Counted from the stretch's first letter, positions 1 through 9,390 are shown. The stretch is DNA of 64,000 nt from UBA4738 sp002413305 (GCA_036847185.1 DAIUAM010000017.1:3053-67052), one strand, 5' to 3'. Numbers and translations are program-made. Notes: generated by a model from the sequence alone, not told the origin.

Positions 1-1527
1 CTCAGGTGGCTTGCGCTGTCGTTCGTCCCTGCCAGCTTGATGTTGGGTGTGACCTCCTACCTGACCGCGAACATCGCCCCCATCCCGCTGCTCTGGGTCA
101 TCCCGCTGGCGATCTATCTCCTCTCGTTCGCGCTGGTCTTCGGACGGCGGCCCTCCCGGACCTTCGGGCTCAGCGCTCGCCTCCTGCCCGTCCTGATCGT
201 GGGCCTGATCCTGACGATCGCCTTGCAGGCGGGTGGGCCGCCGTGGTTCTTGATCCCGCTTCATCTGGCGACGTTCTTCGCGGCGGCGATGGTCTGCCAC
301 GGACAGCTCGCGAAGGATCGCCCGCCGGTCCAGCACCTCACGCAGTTCTACCTCCTCCTGGCGGTGGGGGGCGTCTTCGCCGGAGCCTTCAACGCGCTGC
401 TCGCGCCTGCGGTCTTCAACACGCTCGTGGAGTACCCGCTGGTGCTCGTCCTGGCCTGCCTGCTGATCCCGCGGGGTGGCGCGCCGGCCAGCCGGCGACC
501 GTGGATCGATGTCATCCTGCCGACTGCCCTCTTCGCGGTCGTGGCGGGCCTGAGCTGGGCCGTGAGTCGGACTTCGGTACCCGATGAGACACTCGGCCGC
601 GCGATCGTGTTCGGTGCCCCAGCGGTGGCGTGCTTCAGCTTCTCCAGCCGGCCGCTCCGGTTCGGGCTGGGGATGGGGGCCATCTTGCTTGCCGGCGCGC
701 TCCCGATCGGATCACGCCCGCATCAGCTGTTCGCCGACCGAAACTTCTACGGCATCGATCGCGTGGTCGGCGTTCCCGGCGATCACCTTCTGTACAGCGG
801 CACGACGATCCACGGTGCCCAGAGCCAGCAGCCCGGCCGTCGCGATGAGCCCCTCACCTACTACGCTCGCACCGGCCCGGTGGGCGACCTGTTCGGGGCG
901 CTGGCGCCGGTCGACGCTCGCTGGCACATCGGCGTCATCGGGCTGGGGACCGGCTCGATGGCGTGCTACGGCACGTCCGGCCAGCGCTGGACGTTCTTCG
1001 AACTGGACCCTACGGTGGCTCGCATCGCGCAGGATCCATCCCTGTTCAGCTTCCTACGCGATTGTGTCGGCGGCCGGTCGGGGATCGTCCTCGGCGACGG
1101 GCGCCTTTCGCTCCAGCGTGCGCCCGACCATTCCTTCGGGCTCATCGTCGTGGACGCGTTCAATTCTGATTCGATCCCCGTTCACCTCCTCACCCGGGAA
1201 GCCGTCGCACTCTACCGGTCGAAACTGATCCCCGGTGGCGTCATCGCGTACCACATCTCCAACCTGTATCTCGACCTGCATCCGGTGGTAGCCGCGCTCG
1301 CTCAGGATGCCGGGCTCGTCGCCTACGCCCGCGATGACTTCGACGTCACGCCCGTGCAGGCGAGCGCCTACTCCTTCCAGTCGGAGTGGGTGGTGCTCGC
1401 TCAGGCGGGGCCCGACTTGGGGGGACTGCCGGAAGCTCCCAACTGGTATCGCCTGCTGGCCAGGCCCGGCGACCCTGTCTGGACGGACCAGTACTCCAAC
1501 GTCCTACGGGTCTTCAAGTGGCGGTGA
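1..1527 (+). CDS. Membrane-fused spermidine-synthase-like protein, 5' truncated by the window edge
   Basis: The reading frame is open from the first base, so the true start lies to the left and about 508 residues are readable. The first half is a series of hydrophobic membrane helices. The second half is a class I methyltransferase-like fold of the spermidine/spermine synthase family: a glycine-rich SAM-type loop GVIGLGTGSMACYG, the acidic strand end FFELDP, and the VDAFNSDSIPVHLL stretch. Fused membrane/spermidine-synthase proteins are common in bacteria and mostly uncharacterised. Aminopropyl transfer is therefore an inference from the fold and not a demonstrated activity. A second, longer protein of the same general architecture lies at 10260-12332. 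The gene converges on the mannosyltransferase gene that ends at 1588. Confidence 0.8.
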   Translation, partial: LRWLALSFVPASLMLGVTSYLTANIAPIPLLWVIPLAIYLLSFALVFGRRPSRTFGLSARLLPVLIVGLILTIALQAGGPPWFLIPLHLATFFAAAMVCHGQLAKDRPPVQHLTQFYLLLAVGGVFAGAFNALLAPAVFNTLVEYPLVLVLACLLIPRGGAPASRRPWIDVILPTALFAVVAGLSWAVSRTSVPDETLGRAIVFGAPAVACFSFSSRPLRFGLGMGAILLAGALPIGSRPHQLFADRNFYGIDRVVGVPGDHLLYSGTTIHGAQSQQPGRRDEPLTYYARTGPVGDLFGALAPVDARWHIGVIGLGTGSMACYGTSGQRWTFFELDPTVARIAQDPSLFSFLRDCVGGRSGIVLGDGRLSLQRAPDHSFGLIVVDAFNSDSIPVHLLTREAVALYRSKLIPGGVIAYHISNLYLDLHPVVAALAQDAGLVAYARDDFDVTPVQASAYSFQSEWVVLAQAGPDLGGLPEAPNWYRLLARPGDPVWTDQYSNVLRVFKWR

Positions 1528-1587
1528 GGAAGAGCGGCGTGCAACCTTCGCCAAGGCAATGACGTGCGGAAACGGCCGAAGTCGACG

Positions 1588-2892
1588 TCAGAAGATGTAG
1601 TACCAGTTCACGAACAGCAGGAGCATCAGGCCGAGCAGCGCGGCCGAACAGCCCACCACCAGCTCGTGCGCCCGGGGACGGCCTTCCGTCCACCTCGCGA
1701 ACGCCCAGATCACGGGGAAGATGACCGCGGCGAACCGCGGGAACGACAGCAGGGGACGCCCGTCGAAGATGTAGGACATGGGCGCCAGGATGCTCGCCCA
1801 CGCGTACAGCGAGTACGACGGCCGGAACCTGAAGATCGCGTACGCGGCGGCCGCGACCACCACCACTCCGATCACCCAGTCGAGCGTGTGGTAGCCGCCG
1901 GGGTAGATCCCCATGAACCGGTAGGCGTCCTGGCTGGCCATCCGCGCGGTGGTCAGCGGGCTCACCCGGTGGCGCTCCCAGGACGTCTGCTGGGTGATCG
2001 GGGCCAGCCAGCTCCCGAACCGCGCGTGGCAGAACCAGAGATACGTGCCGGCTCCGAGCACCGGGAACGCCGATGCCGCCAGGCCGGCCACCGGCAAGCG
2101 TCGTGGGCGCGCGGTGAGGGCCTGGTGGATCGCTTCGGCCGCGAGGGGCAACACCAGGAGCACGCCGAGGTTCCGCGTCAGCGCCGCCAGGAACGCGGCC
2201 GGGGCGGCCAGCCACCACCTCGACCGCCGGGCGAACCAGAAGGCCAGCAGGACCAGGAGCAGGAACAGGGACTCGCTGTAGGGAGCCAGGAAGAAGAACG
2301 CCGTGGGGAAGACCGCCGCATACACCACGGCCTTGCGGGCGACCTCGTCGGAGAATTCGGCCTGGGTGAGGAGGAACAGGACGAACAGTGCCCCCAGGAA
2401 CGCCGCGTTGGACACGATCAGCGACGCGGCGAACGGGTGGCCGCCGATGGCCCACGAGACCGCCCGGATCAGCAGCGGGTAGAGGGGGAAGAACACCGCG
2501 CTCTGGTTCCCCCGGACGTAGCCGTGCCGGGCGATCGACAGGAACCACAGCCCGTCGAACCGCTCGAACGCCGTGAACACGTTGTGCCAGCCCGGGGTGA
2601 TCGGGTGCGCGGCCCAGCCCGGGACGTTGTTCAGCAGCGGGATCGGGGGGAGCCCCAGGCGAACGCCCGGGGAGAGCCGAGTCAGGTCGGGGAGCAGGGC
2701 GATGCCGATGAGGGCGACGATCGAGAGGAAGATGCGGAGCGCCAGGAACACGCCGAGCGAATGGCGGAGGGCCCGGACGACATCGTCACGCGCGGGTTTG
2801 GGCAGGACCGCCCGCCGTTCCCCCCGGCCGGCCGCGTCCACCCGCCCGGCCGTTAGGGGGGATGCTGGGGAGGCTCCGGGCTCGGTCTTCAT
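1588..2892 (-). CDS. PIG-V/Gpi18-type mannosyltransferase family membrane protein
   Basis: A 434-residue polytopic membrane protein of the GPI mannosyltransferase II (PIG-V, Mannosyl_trans2) type, expected to use a polyprenyl-phosphate mannose donor on the outer face of the membrane. An early loop carries FERFDGLWFLSIARHGY, matching the family's acidic D-x-x-W/F-Y catalytic loop. It is followed by FFPLYPLLIR and many hydrophobic helices. The start is the ATG at 2892, with a proline- and arginine-rich cytoplasmic tail before the first helix. It sits 8 nt downstream of the GT87 gene on the same strand, which suggests co-transcription and a shared role in glycolipid or cell-envelope mannosylation. 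The acceptor cannot be told from the sequence. Confidence 0.75.
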   Translation of the reverse strand: MKTEPGASPASPLTAGRVDAAGRGERRAVLPKPARDDVVRALRHSLGVFLALRIFLSIVALIGIALLPDLTRLSPGVRLGLPPIPLLNNVPGWAAHPITPGWHNVFTAFERFDGLWFLSIARHGYVRGNQSAVFFPLYPLLIRAVSWAIGGHPFAASLIVSNAAFLGALFVLFLLTQAEFSDEVARKAVVYAAVFPTAFFFLAPYSESLFLLLVLLAFWFARRSRWWLAAPAAFLAALTRNLGVLLVLPLAAEAIHQALTARPRRLPVAGLAASAFPVLGAGTYLWFCHARFGSWLAPITQQTSWERHRVSPLTTARMASQDAYRFMGIYPGGYHTLDWVIGVVVVAAAAYAIFRFRPSYSLYAWASILAPMSYIFDGRPLLSFPRFAAVIFPVIWAFARWTEGRPRAHELVVGCSAALLGLMLLLFVNWYYIF

Positions 2893-2900
2893 GGGCGGGG

Positions 2901-4202
2901 TCAGGCCGCGGCCGCTTCGACGTGGGCGGGCACCGGGGCGGCGAGGCGGTTCCCCTCCGGGGCGCGCTGCAGGATCCAGGCCACCACGCAGGCGAGCAGC
3001 ACCGCCGCTCGCGCCACAACCGCGATCTCGAACCCGCCCAGCGGCACGCCGTGGTATCCGGCGAACCCCGCCACGTGCTGGTCGGCGGACAGGCGCCCGA
3101 ACCAGGAGAACCGCGTCACGAACACCGCCACGTCAGCGGCCTCGAACGCCAGGAACAGCCGGAGGTTCGGCAGGCTCAGCGCGAACCACGGCAGCAGCCA
3201 CAGGCCGTACTGCGGGGAGTAGACCTTGCTCGTCAGCAGGAAGACGATCAGCAGGGGGAAGGCGAACGTCCACCGCGGGAAGTCCGGATCCCGGGAGCGC
3301 TTCGCGAACCACACCCCGGCCGCGATCGCCGCGAAGAGCAGGACGGACAGGGCGTCGACCAGGTGCGCGGACCAGGCGCATGCCTGCCCGCCGTGCAACC
3401 GCTGGCACGCCACGAACCATAGGCTGTCCCAGTCCACCGGCCGGTTCGAGTTGAACGTGAAGAACGTGACCCAGGACTTCCCGGCCAGGAGCGCGAAGGG
3501 GAGGTTGACCGCCGCGTAGACGACCGCGGCCCAGACCAGCAGGGAGACCGCCTTCCCCTGACGGCGCAGGCGGACGCGACCGAGCGCGAACGGGATCAGG
3601 AGAAGCCCCGGGAAGAGCTTCGCCGCCGTCCCCAGCCCAAGCAGTGCGCCGGCCCATTCGTCCCGTTCCCGCAGGTAGGCGACCGTCCCGAGGGCGGCCA
3701 AGGCGACGGCGAACAGGTCCCAGTTCATGAAGGCGTAGATGAGCAGGGTCGGGGCCATGGCGAACAGAAGGGCTCGCTGGCCGGCGATCCGCCATAAGGC
3801 CCATGCCGTGGCCAGCGCGCACAGGGTGAGCAGGAAGGCGGTCGACCAGAAGTCCGCCGAGTAGGTGCCGGGACCTAGGCCCTGGGCGATCCAGGCAGCG
3901 GAACGCATGAAGTACATGGAGAGCACCGGATACTCGTCGCACTGCCCCGCGGAGGGCGTGCAGGTGTCCAGGTAGGGCAGCCGCCCCTTCGTCAGCTGTT
4001 CGGTCCCGTACAGGGGGACGATGTCCGAATAGCAGAGATCGCGGTACTGGCGCCCGTCGAAGATCCCGCCCGCGCAGGGGGCTTTCAGGATCGAACCGAG
4101 CCCGATGACGACCAGCGTCGCGGCCAGCACCAGGCCCAGCGAGACGCCCGCGGTGGCGCGGGTGGAACGGGTCGGGCCGTCGGGTCCGGTTCGCGCTCCC
4201 AC
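2901..4202 (-). CDS. GT87-family (DUF2029) polyprenol-phosphate-mannose-dependent mannosyltransferase
   Basis: A 433-residue membrane protein. After the first helix it has an extracellular loop with LYGTEQLTKGRLPYLD and DEYPVLSMYFMR, the acidic loop pattern typical of actinobacterial GT87 enzymes such as PimE-like alpha-mannosyltransferases. About ten hydrophobic segments follow. The first cytoplasmic residues are short and polar. It lies between panB, 56 nt upstream on the same strand, and the PIG-V-like gene. The two glycosyltransferases probably act in the same lipid-linked glycan pathway, which is inference from adjacency. Family assignment is good; exact linkage and substrate are unknown. 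Confidence 0.75.
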   Translation of the reverse strand: MGARTGPDGPTRSTRATAGVSLGLVLAATLVVIGLGSILKAPCAGGIFDGRQYRDLCYSDIVPLYGTEQLTKGRLPYLDTCTPSAGQCDEYPVLSMYFMRSAAWIAQGLGPGTYSADFWSTAFLLTLCALATAWALWRIAGQRALLFAMAPTLLIYAFMNWDLFAVALAALGTVAYLRERDEWAGALLGLGTAAKLFPGLLLIPFALGRVRLRRQGKAVSLLVWAAVVYAAVNLPFALLAGKSWVTFFTFNSNRPVDWDSLWFVACQRLHGGQACAWSAHLVDALSVLLFAAIAAGVWFAKRSRDPDFPRWTFAFPLLIVFLLTSKVYSPQYGLWLLPWFALSLPNLRLFLAFEAADVAVFVTRFSWFGRLSADQHVAGFAGYHGVPLGGFEIAVVARAAVLLACVVAWILQRAPEGNRLAAPVPAHVEAAAA

Positions 4203-4258
4203 GATATCGGCCCAGGATACGCCGCGCTCCCGGCGCGGCGTGGGAAGCGGCTGCCGGC

Positions 4259-5050
4259 CTAGTGGTAGGAGTGCGCTTCGTCCGGGAAGTCGCCGGCGAC
4301 CACGTCCCGGGCGAACGACTGGACCGCGTTCGTGATCTCGGTCCGAAGGTCCGCGTAGGGCTTCGCGAACTTCGGATAGCTCCCGAAACCGAGCCCCAGG
4401 AGGTCGGTCAGGACCAGGACCTGCGCATCGCAGTGCGGGCCGGCCCCGATCCCGATGGTCGGGACATGGATGGCACCGGTGATCCGTTCGGCGAGGCTAC
4501 TGGGGACCCCTTCGAGCACCAGAGAGAAGATGCCGGACTTCTCGAGCTGGCCACTCTCGTCGAGGATGCGGGTGGCGTCCTCCTCGCTGCGGCCCTGGAC
4601 CCGGTAGCCGCCCATGGCGTGGACGGACTGGGGGGTGAGGCCGAGGTGGCCCATGACCGGGATGCCGTGCTCGACCAGCGCCGCGGCGAGCTGGTACGAG
4701 GGCCCCTCGAGCTTCACGGCGTGCGCGCCGGCTTCCTTCAGGAACCGGCCGGCGTTGCGAACGCCGTCCTCGACCGAGATCTGGTAGGACAGGAAGGGCA
4801 TGTCCGCCACGATCATGGCGTTCTTCGCGCCTCGCGCCACGGCCCGGGTGTGGTGGAGCATCTCCTCCATGGTGACGGGGAGGGTGGTCTCGTAGCCCAG
4901 CACGTTCTGGGCCAGCGAGTCCCCGACGAGGATGACCGGGATCCCGGCCTCGTCGAGGATGCGCGCGGTGGGGAAGTCGTACGCGGTGAGCATGGTGAAG
5001 CGCTCTCCGCGCTCCTTGAAGGCCCGGATGTCCCGGACGGTGATCGACAT
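4259..5050 (-). CDS. panB: 3-methyl-2-oxobutanoate hydroxymethyltransferase (ketopantoate hydroxymethyltransferase)
   Basis: Transfers a hydroxymethyl group from 5,10-methylene-THF to alpha-ketoisovalerate, the first committed step of pantothenate and CoA synthesis, in the cytoplasm. The 263-residue product has the TIM-barrel signatures TMLTAYDFPTARILDEAG, ILVGDSLA and ADMPFLSYQ, then KLEGPSYQ and VMGHLGLTPQS, all diagnostic of PanB. I chose the ATG at 5050 because a GAGGAGG ribosome site lies about 8 nt upstream; a longer in-frame start at 5206 only adds a low-complexity arginine-rich tail. The gene is divergent from rpsF and leads the minus-strand group with the two mannosyltransferases. 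Length is normal for the family. Confidence 0.93.
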   Translation of the reverse strand: MSITVRDIRAFKERGERFTMLTAYDFPTARILDEAGIPVILVGDSLAQNVLGYETTLPVTMEEMLHHTRAVARGAKNAMIVADMPFLSYQISVEDGVRNAGRFLKEAGAHAVKLEGPSYQLAAALVEHGIPVMGHLGLTPQSVHAMGGYRVQGRSEEDATRILDESGQLEKSGIFSLVLEGVPSSLAERITGAIHVPTIGIGAGPHCDAQVLVLTDLLGLGFGSYPKFAKPYADLRTEITNAVQSFARDVVAGDFPDEAHSYH

Positions 5051-5272
5051 TGGCTCGCGCCTCCTCGTCTCGAAGTGCACGGCTCGCGTTGCCTGGAAGT
5101 GTACGCGGGTCCGCGGCCGATGCGGGCGTTCGGATCCTCGCTGCCGGGAGCCGAGCCGGTCCGGTCCCGTGTTGCAGGTGCATCTGCCCAGGTCAGGGCG
5201 TGTCACACCCTTGGGCTACGATGGGCTTCGGGTTCGAACCGAAGGGGATCGCCGATGGGTCTCGCGGTCTGC

Positions 5273-5281
5273 TGGTAGCAT
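5273..5281 (+). promoter_or_regulatory. Candidate extended -10 promoter for the rpsF operon
   Basis: TGG followed by TAGCAT (TAGCAT at 5276-5281) forms an extended -10 element. It would start transcription about 47 nt before rpsF. No good -35 box is visible at the usual distance. This is a sequence-only guess. Confidence 0.35.
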
Positions 5282-5334
5282 GGAGCGGCCACATCCTGCT
5301 CCCCAGGGGGGCCGCCGAGACCAGAGGAGGTGGA

Positions 5335-5715
5335 ATGCGAAGGTACGAGATATTGCTCATCCTGCCTCCCGAGGCCGACGACAAGGTCATCGGGGGAGCG
5401 ACCGATCGCGTCTCGCAGGTCATCGGCGAGAAGGGCGGTCAGATCACCAGTGCCGACCGGTGGGGCAAGCGCCGTCTCGCCTATGAGATCGACCGGCAGT
5501 CCGAGGGTTTCTACCTCGTGATCGACTGCCAGGCGGACCCCGAGTCGATGAAGGAGATCGACCGTGTGCTCACCCTGGCCGACGAAGTGATCCGGTTCAA
5601 GGTCGTGGTTCGCGAAGCCGCGCCGGTTCTCGCGAACGACCGGCCCGCCGCAACCGCGGAGGCGCCGCTCGAGACTTCCTCTCCTTCGGCTGGCCATCGG
5701 CCGGGGGACGGTTGA
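5335..5715 (+). CDS. rpsF: 30S ribosomal protein S6
   Basis: S6 binds the central domain of 16S rRNA as a heterodimer with S18 (encoded at 6186). The 126-residue product starts MRRYEILLILPPEADDK and contains the conserved RRLAYEI-RQSEGFY core near residues 45-60. The C-terminal 25 residues are an acidic and proline-rich tail, as in many actinobacterial S6 proteins. The ATG at 5335 follows a strong AGAGGAGGTGG site. It is the first gene of the classic rpsF-ssb-rpsR-rplI cluster. Confidence 0.95.
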   Translation: MRRYEILLILPPEADDKVIGGATDRVSQVIGEKGGQITSADRWGKRRLAYEIDRQSEGFYLVIDCQADPESMKEIDRVLTLADEVIRFKVVVREAAPVLANDRPAATAEAPLETSSPSAGHRPGDG

Positions 5716-5737
5716 ACAGCGAGGTAGGTGAAGGAAG

Positions 5738-6193
5738 ATGGCGCAGGACAACCAGGTCGTGATCGTGGGGAACCTCACACGGGACCCCGAGCTCAGGTAC
5801 ACCCCGAACGGCGCCGCGCTGGTGAAGTTCGGCGTGGCGGTCAGCCGCCGCGTGAAGGACGACGCCACGGGACAATGGAAGGACGCGGACACCTCGTTCT
5901 TCGACGTCACCGCGTGGCGGACGCTCGCGGAGAACGTGGCTGAGTCGCTCACGCAGGGCACCCGCGTGGTGGTGGTCGGCCGACTCCGGACGAACTCGTG
6001 GGAGACGCCGGAGGGCGAGAAGCGCTCGAAGATCGAGATCGAAGCCGAAGAGATCGGCCCCAGCCTGAAGTGGGCAAGCGCGAAGGTCGAACGGCAGGGA
6101 CGTGGGCCCGGCCAGGGCGACTGGGCGGGGCGGGCGGAAGCCGTGCCTGCCGCGGTGGGTGGCCCACAGGAGGAGACGCCGCTGGATGGCTAA
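5738..6193 (+). CDS. ssb: Single-stranded DNA-binding protein
   Basis: A 151-residue SSB with one OB fold over roughly residues 1-110: [38 protein letters not shown] and [13 protein letters not shown] are all typical. The C-terminal tail is short, and its last residues, EETPLDG, lack the usual acidic D-D-D-I-P-F tip used to recruit partners. In actinobacteria this often marks a paralogous SSB or one with an altered partner interface. A GAAGGAAG site precedes the ATG. Its stop overlaps the rpsR start by 8 nt, so the two are probably translationally coupled. Confidence 0.93.
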   Translation: MAQDNQVVIVGNLTRDPELRYTPNGAALVKFGVAVSRRVKDDATGQWKDADTSFFDVTAWRTLAENVAESLTQGTRVVVVGRLRTNSWETPEGEKRSKIEIEAEEIGPSLKWASAKVERQGRGPGQGDWAGRAEAVPAAVGGPQEETPLDG

Positions 6194-6452
6194 GGCACCC
6201 CGGAAGCCGCGAAGAGAAAAAGAAGAGAAGGGCTGGCAGAAGAAGCAGAAGAAGAAATTCTGCATCTTCTGCAAGGACCACATCAGCTACGTCGACTACA
6301 AGGACGTCACGCTGCTGCGGAAGTTCGTCTCCGACCGTGGCAAGATCCGCGCCCGGAGGGTGACGGGCAACTGCGCCCAGCACCAGCGCGACGTGGCGAC
6401 GGCCGTCAAGAACGCGCGGGAGATGGCACTGCTCCCGTACACGGCCCGATGA
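6186..6452 (+). CDS. rpsR: 30S ribosomal protein S18, zinc-binding form
   Basis: An 88-residue S18 with the conserved [20 protein letters not shown] core. Its N-terminal region keeps FCIFC and a later C-x-x-H (NCAQH), which is the cysteine-containing (C+) version expected to bind zinc. The basic leader [17 protein letters not shown] is normal. The ATG at 6186 is supported by an AGGAGGAGA site inside the ssb end. The last 4 nt overlap rplI (ATGA). Confidence 0.95.
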   Translation: MAKAPRKPRREKEEKGWQKKQKKKFCIFCKDHISYVDYKDVTLLRKFVSDRGKIRARRVTGNCAQHQRDVATAVKNAREMALLPYTAR

Positions 6453-6895
6453 AGGTCATCCTTCAGCGCGAGGTGGACAAGCTCGGCCTACCGGGCGACG
6501 TGGTGGCGGTCGCCGACGGCTACGCGCGGAACTTCCTGATCCCGCGGGGCCTGGCCGCGCCGGCGTCGAAGGGGGCGGAGCGCCACGCCGACCGGTTGCG
6601 GATGGCGCACGACACCCGGGTGAACAAGGTCCTGGCCCAGGCGCGAGATCTGGCCGGCAAGTTGACCGCGACCCCCATCCGAATCAAGGCGAAGGCGGGG
6701 GAAGAGGGGAAGCTGTTCGGCTCGATCACGGTCGCCGATCTGGCCAAGGAGCTCGAGAAGGCGGCAGGCCAGGAGATCGACCGCAAGCGTATCCACCTCG
6801 TGGAGCCGATCCGGAGCGTGGGGACCCACGAGGTCACCGTTCACCTGCATCCCGACGTGGATGCTGCGGTGACCGTGGACGTCGTCTCGCAGTAG
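6449..6895 (+). CDS. rplI: 50S ribosomal protein L9
   Basis: A 148-residue L9 with the N-terminal rRNA-binding domain ([13 protein letters not shown], then [20 protein letters not shown], the family signature). A connecting helix rich in Ala, Arg and Lys follows, then the C-terminal domain containing [16 protein letters not shown]. It overlaps rpsR by 4 nt and closes the ribosomal cluster. Length is as expected for the family. Confidence 0.96.
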   Translation: MKVILQREVDKLGLPGDVVAVADGYARNFLIPRGLAAPASKGAERHADRLRMAHDTRVNKVLAQARDLAGKLTATPIRIKAKAGEEGKLFGSITVADLAKELEKAAGQEIDRKRIHLVEPIRSVGTHEVTVHLHPDVDAAVTVDVVSQ

Positions 6896-7186
6896 CCCCG
6901 GCCAACGGGTCGGGCCGTCGCTCGGCGATATCGACCGGCCGATCCTGGCTCCTGCCGGGGCCTTGACGCCGTCGGCCCCGGCCAACCCGCTCCGCGCCCA
7001 TCGCCGCAGGTCAGCGCGTGTCAGACGGCCGCGGTAAGCTTCGAACATGCGTTCGAGGCGAAATGGCACTCCTTTTCGACGAGGCGTTTACGCAGGTCCA
7101 GGGAGTATCCACCGCCCGTCCAACGGCTATGGGGCTGGATGCGAACAACGGCTCTCGGGTAGCCTCCCAACCTCCCGAGGAACCGG
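6896..7186. other. Intergenic region between rplI and dnaB
   Basis: No convincing gene is visible. On the minus strand, around 7070-7110, the translated text YSLDLRKRLVE matches the usual N-terminus of IS630-type transposases for about eleven residues and then degenerates. It could be a relic of an insertion or chance. A TAGCCT box around 7157 could be the dnaB -10. No clear terminator hairpin follows rplI. Confidence 0.4.
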
Positions 7187-8545
7187 ATGATGTCAAGGAC
7201 CGCCGAAGACGTTCGTCGCACGCGCCCGGAGCGCGTGCCGCCCCACAACCTGGAGGCCGAAGAGTCGGTCCTGGGGTCGATGATGCTCTCTCCCGAGGCC
7301 ATCGCCTCGGTGGTGGAGATCATCCGGCCGCTCGACTTCTACCGCCCGGCCCACCAGCGGATCCACGAAGCCATCCTCGCCATCTACGGACGGGGCGAAC
7401 CGGTCGACGCCATCACCGTGGTGGAAGAGCTGAAGCGGCGGGGCGCGCTGGGCGAGGCGCTCACGCCGCTGTTCGTCTACAACCTCGTGGAGTCGGTGCC
7501 CACCCCGGCCAGCGCCGGGTACTACGCGCGAATCGTCGCCGATCACGCGCTCCTGCGCAGGTTGATCGACGCGGCGTCGACGATCATGGCCCGCGCGTAT
7601 GCGGTGCCGGAGGACCCGCGAAAGGCGGCAGACGACGCCGAACAGATGATCTACACGGTCTCGCGCGAGGACGAGAAGGAGCTGGTGGTTTCCCTCCACG
7701 ACCTCGTCGACGAGAGCATGGCCGCCCTCGAACACATCCAGCAGCGGGACAGCGCGTTCGCCGGCGTCCCGACCGGGTTCGTCGACCTCGACAACGTGCT
7801 CTCGGGTCTGCAGAAGGGCAACCTGATCGTGATCGCCGCACGCCCGGGGGTCGGCAAGTCGTCGTTCGTCACGAACATCGCCCGCAACGTCGCCGTCGAG
7901 TCGGGCGAACCCGTGGCCATGTTCTCGCTGGAGATGTCGCGCTTCGAGATCGGGATGCGCCTGCTGTGCTCCGAAGCCAGGGTGGCGTGGGACCGGGTCC
8001 GGGGCGGCCACATGGGGGCCGAGGAATGGACCCGGATCGTGGAGGCGGCGGAGACGCTCCACGAGACCCCGCTGTACATCGTCGATTCGGGGAACGTGAC
8101 CATCGTCGACATCCGGGCCAAGGCCCGGCGCATGAAGTCGCGGCCGCAAGGGCTCGGGCTGATCGTCGTCGACTACCTGCAGCTGATGTCCGGGCATTCC
8201 CGCAACGACAACCGGCAGCAGGAGGTAGCCGAGATCAGCCGGTCCCTGAAGCTCCTGGCGAAGGAGCTGGACATCCCCGTGATCGCCGTCTCCCAGCTCA
8301 ACAGGAACCCCGAGACCCGCGCCGACAAGCGCCCCCAGCTGTCCGACCTCCGCGAGTCGGGGGCGATCGAACAGGACGCCGACGTGGTCATGTTCATCCA
8401 CCGTGACGACTCGGACCAGGACCCCGGAGCGAAGGGTAAAGCGGACATCATCGTGGCCAAGCACCGCAACGGGCCGACCGCCAACGTGCCCCTGACGTTC
8501 CTGCCGAACCTCACGCTGTTCCGGAACGCCGTGCGCGGCGCCTGA
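7187..8545 (+). CDS. dnaB: Replicative DNA helicase
   Basis: The 452-residue hexameric 5'-3' helicase that unwinds the replication fork. The N-terminal domain begins RVPPHNLEAEESVLGSMMLS, a DnaB hallmark. The RecA-like ATPase has Walker A ARPGVGKSS (about residues 218-226), Walker B LIVVDYLQLM and the DLRESGAIEQDADVV block. No intein interrupts the Walker or DLRESG sites, where actinobacterial DnaB often carries one. Two ATGs in tandem sit at 7187; either could be used. Location just after rplI is the common bacterial order. Confidence 0.96.
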   Translation: MMSRTAEDVRRTRPERVPPHNLEAEESVLGSMMLSPEAIASVVEIIRPLDFYRPAHQRIHEAILAIYGRGEPVDAITVVEELKRRGALGEALTPLFVYNLVESVPTPASAGYYARIVADHALLRRLIDAASTIMARAYAVPEDPRKAADDAEQMIYTVSREDEKELVVSLHDLVDESMAALEHIQQRDSAFAGVPTGFVDLDNVLSGLQKGNLIVIAARPGVGKSSFVTNIARNVAVESGEPVAMFSLEMSRFEIGMRLLCSEARVAWDRVRGGHMGAEEWTRIVEAAETLHETPLYIVDSGNVTIVDIRAKARRMKSRPQGLGLIVVDYLQLMSGHSRNDNRQQEVAEISRSLKLLAKELDIPVIAVSQLNRNPETRADKRPQLSDLRESGAIEQDADVVMFIHRDDSDQDPGAKGKADIIVAKHRNGPTANVPLTFLPNLTLFRNAVRGA

Positions 8546-8595
8546 CACCCGCCCCGGCAGCGATACGGCTGCGAGCCGGTAGGCTGGCCATCGCC

Positions 8596-9390
8596 GTGCC
8601 ACGAGCCACCCCCACCCCGCTGGTCCGCGCCCCGAGGGATCGCCCGCGGAGGCCGGATCCCGGCCGGCCGCCCTCGCCCGCGACGGTCCGCGAGATCCAC
8701 CGTCGCCTGGCTCGCGCCCTGGGACCGCTGGACCCGCCCCTGCGCCGTGACCCGATCGAGGAGCTGATCCTCACCGTGCTGTCGCAGAACACCAGCGACG
8801 TGAACCGGGACCGAGCCTTCGCGGCCATGCGGGCGCGCTTCCCGACCTGGGAATCCCTCGCCGACGCCGGCCCCCACGAGCTCGCGGCTGCGATCAAGCC
8901 GGGCGGGCTCTCGAACATCAAGGCCCCGCGGATCCTGGCCATCCTCGAGGAGATCGCCGCGCGGCAGGACGGCTCGCTCGACCTCCGATGGATGCGGGAC
9001 GCGCCTTCGGACCGGGTCCTCGGCTACCTCGTGTCGCTGCCCGGCGTGGGGCCGAAGACCGCTGCCTGCGTGCTGGCCTTCTCGCTCGGGCGGCCGGCGC
9101 TCCCCGTGGACACTCACGTCCACCGGGTGGCGCGCCGGCTCGGGTTCTACGACGAACGCACCGACGCCGTCCGGGCCCACCAGCTCATGGAGCTGGCGGT
9201 GCCCGCTTCGATGCGGATCACCATGCACGTGGGACTGATCCGGCTGGGCCGGCTGATCTGCAAGCCGGCTCGCCCGCTCTGCGAGGACTGCCCGCTCCAG
9301 GACCTATGCCCGACCGCCCCAAGCGTGCTGGGCGCCGTGGCATCCGAAGGCGCCCGCGACGCGCGAACCGGGCGGAGGGCGGGACCGTGA
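8596..9390 (+). CDS. nth: Endonuclease III-like DNA glycosylase/AP lyase
   Basis: A 264-residue HhH-GPD base-excision enzyme. The helix-hairpin-helix reads LPGVGPKTAACVLAF with the catalytic lysine. The catalytic aspartate is in PVDTHVHRVARRLG. The C-terminal cysteine cluster CKPARPLCEDCPLQDLC has the exact C-x6-C-x2-C-x5-C spacing of the [4Fe-4S] loop. The N-terminal 35 residues are arginine- and proline-rich, longer than in E. coli Nth, so a later start is possible. A TAGGCT box lies 10 nt before the GTG, with no ribosome site between, so the message may be nearly leaderless. The stop overlaps the next small gene. Confidence 0.88.
   Translation: MPRATPTPLVRAPRDRPRRPDPGRPPSPATVREIHRRLARALGPLDPPLRRDPIEELILTVLSQNTSDVNRDRAFAAMRARFPTWESLADAGPHELAAAIKPGGLSNIKAPRILAILEEIAARQDGSLDLRWMRDAPSDRVLGYLVSLPGVGPKTAACVLAFSLGRPALPVDTHVHRVARRLGFYDERTDAVRAHQLMELAVPASMRITMHVGLIRLGRLICKPARPLCEDCPLQDLCPTAPSVLGAVASEGARDARTGRRAGP

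Noticed and set aside
5226..5244. A T-arm-like hairpin (loop GTTCGAA) upstream of rpsF
   Set aside because: There is no acceptor, D arm or anticodon arm around it, so it is not a tRNA; it could be a leader hairpin but nothing confirms this.
7060..7130. Possible IS630 transposase remnant (YSLDLRKRLVE on the minus strand)
   Set aside because: Only about eleven residues match and no terminal repeats or TA duplication are visible; kept as a note only.
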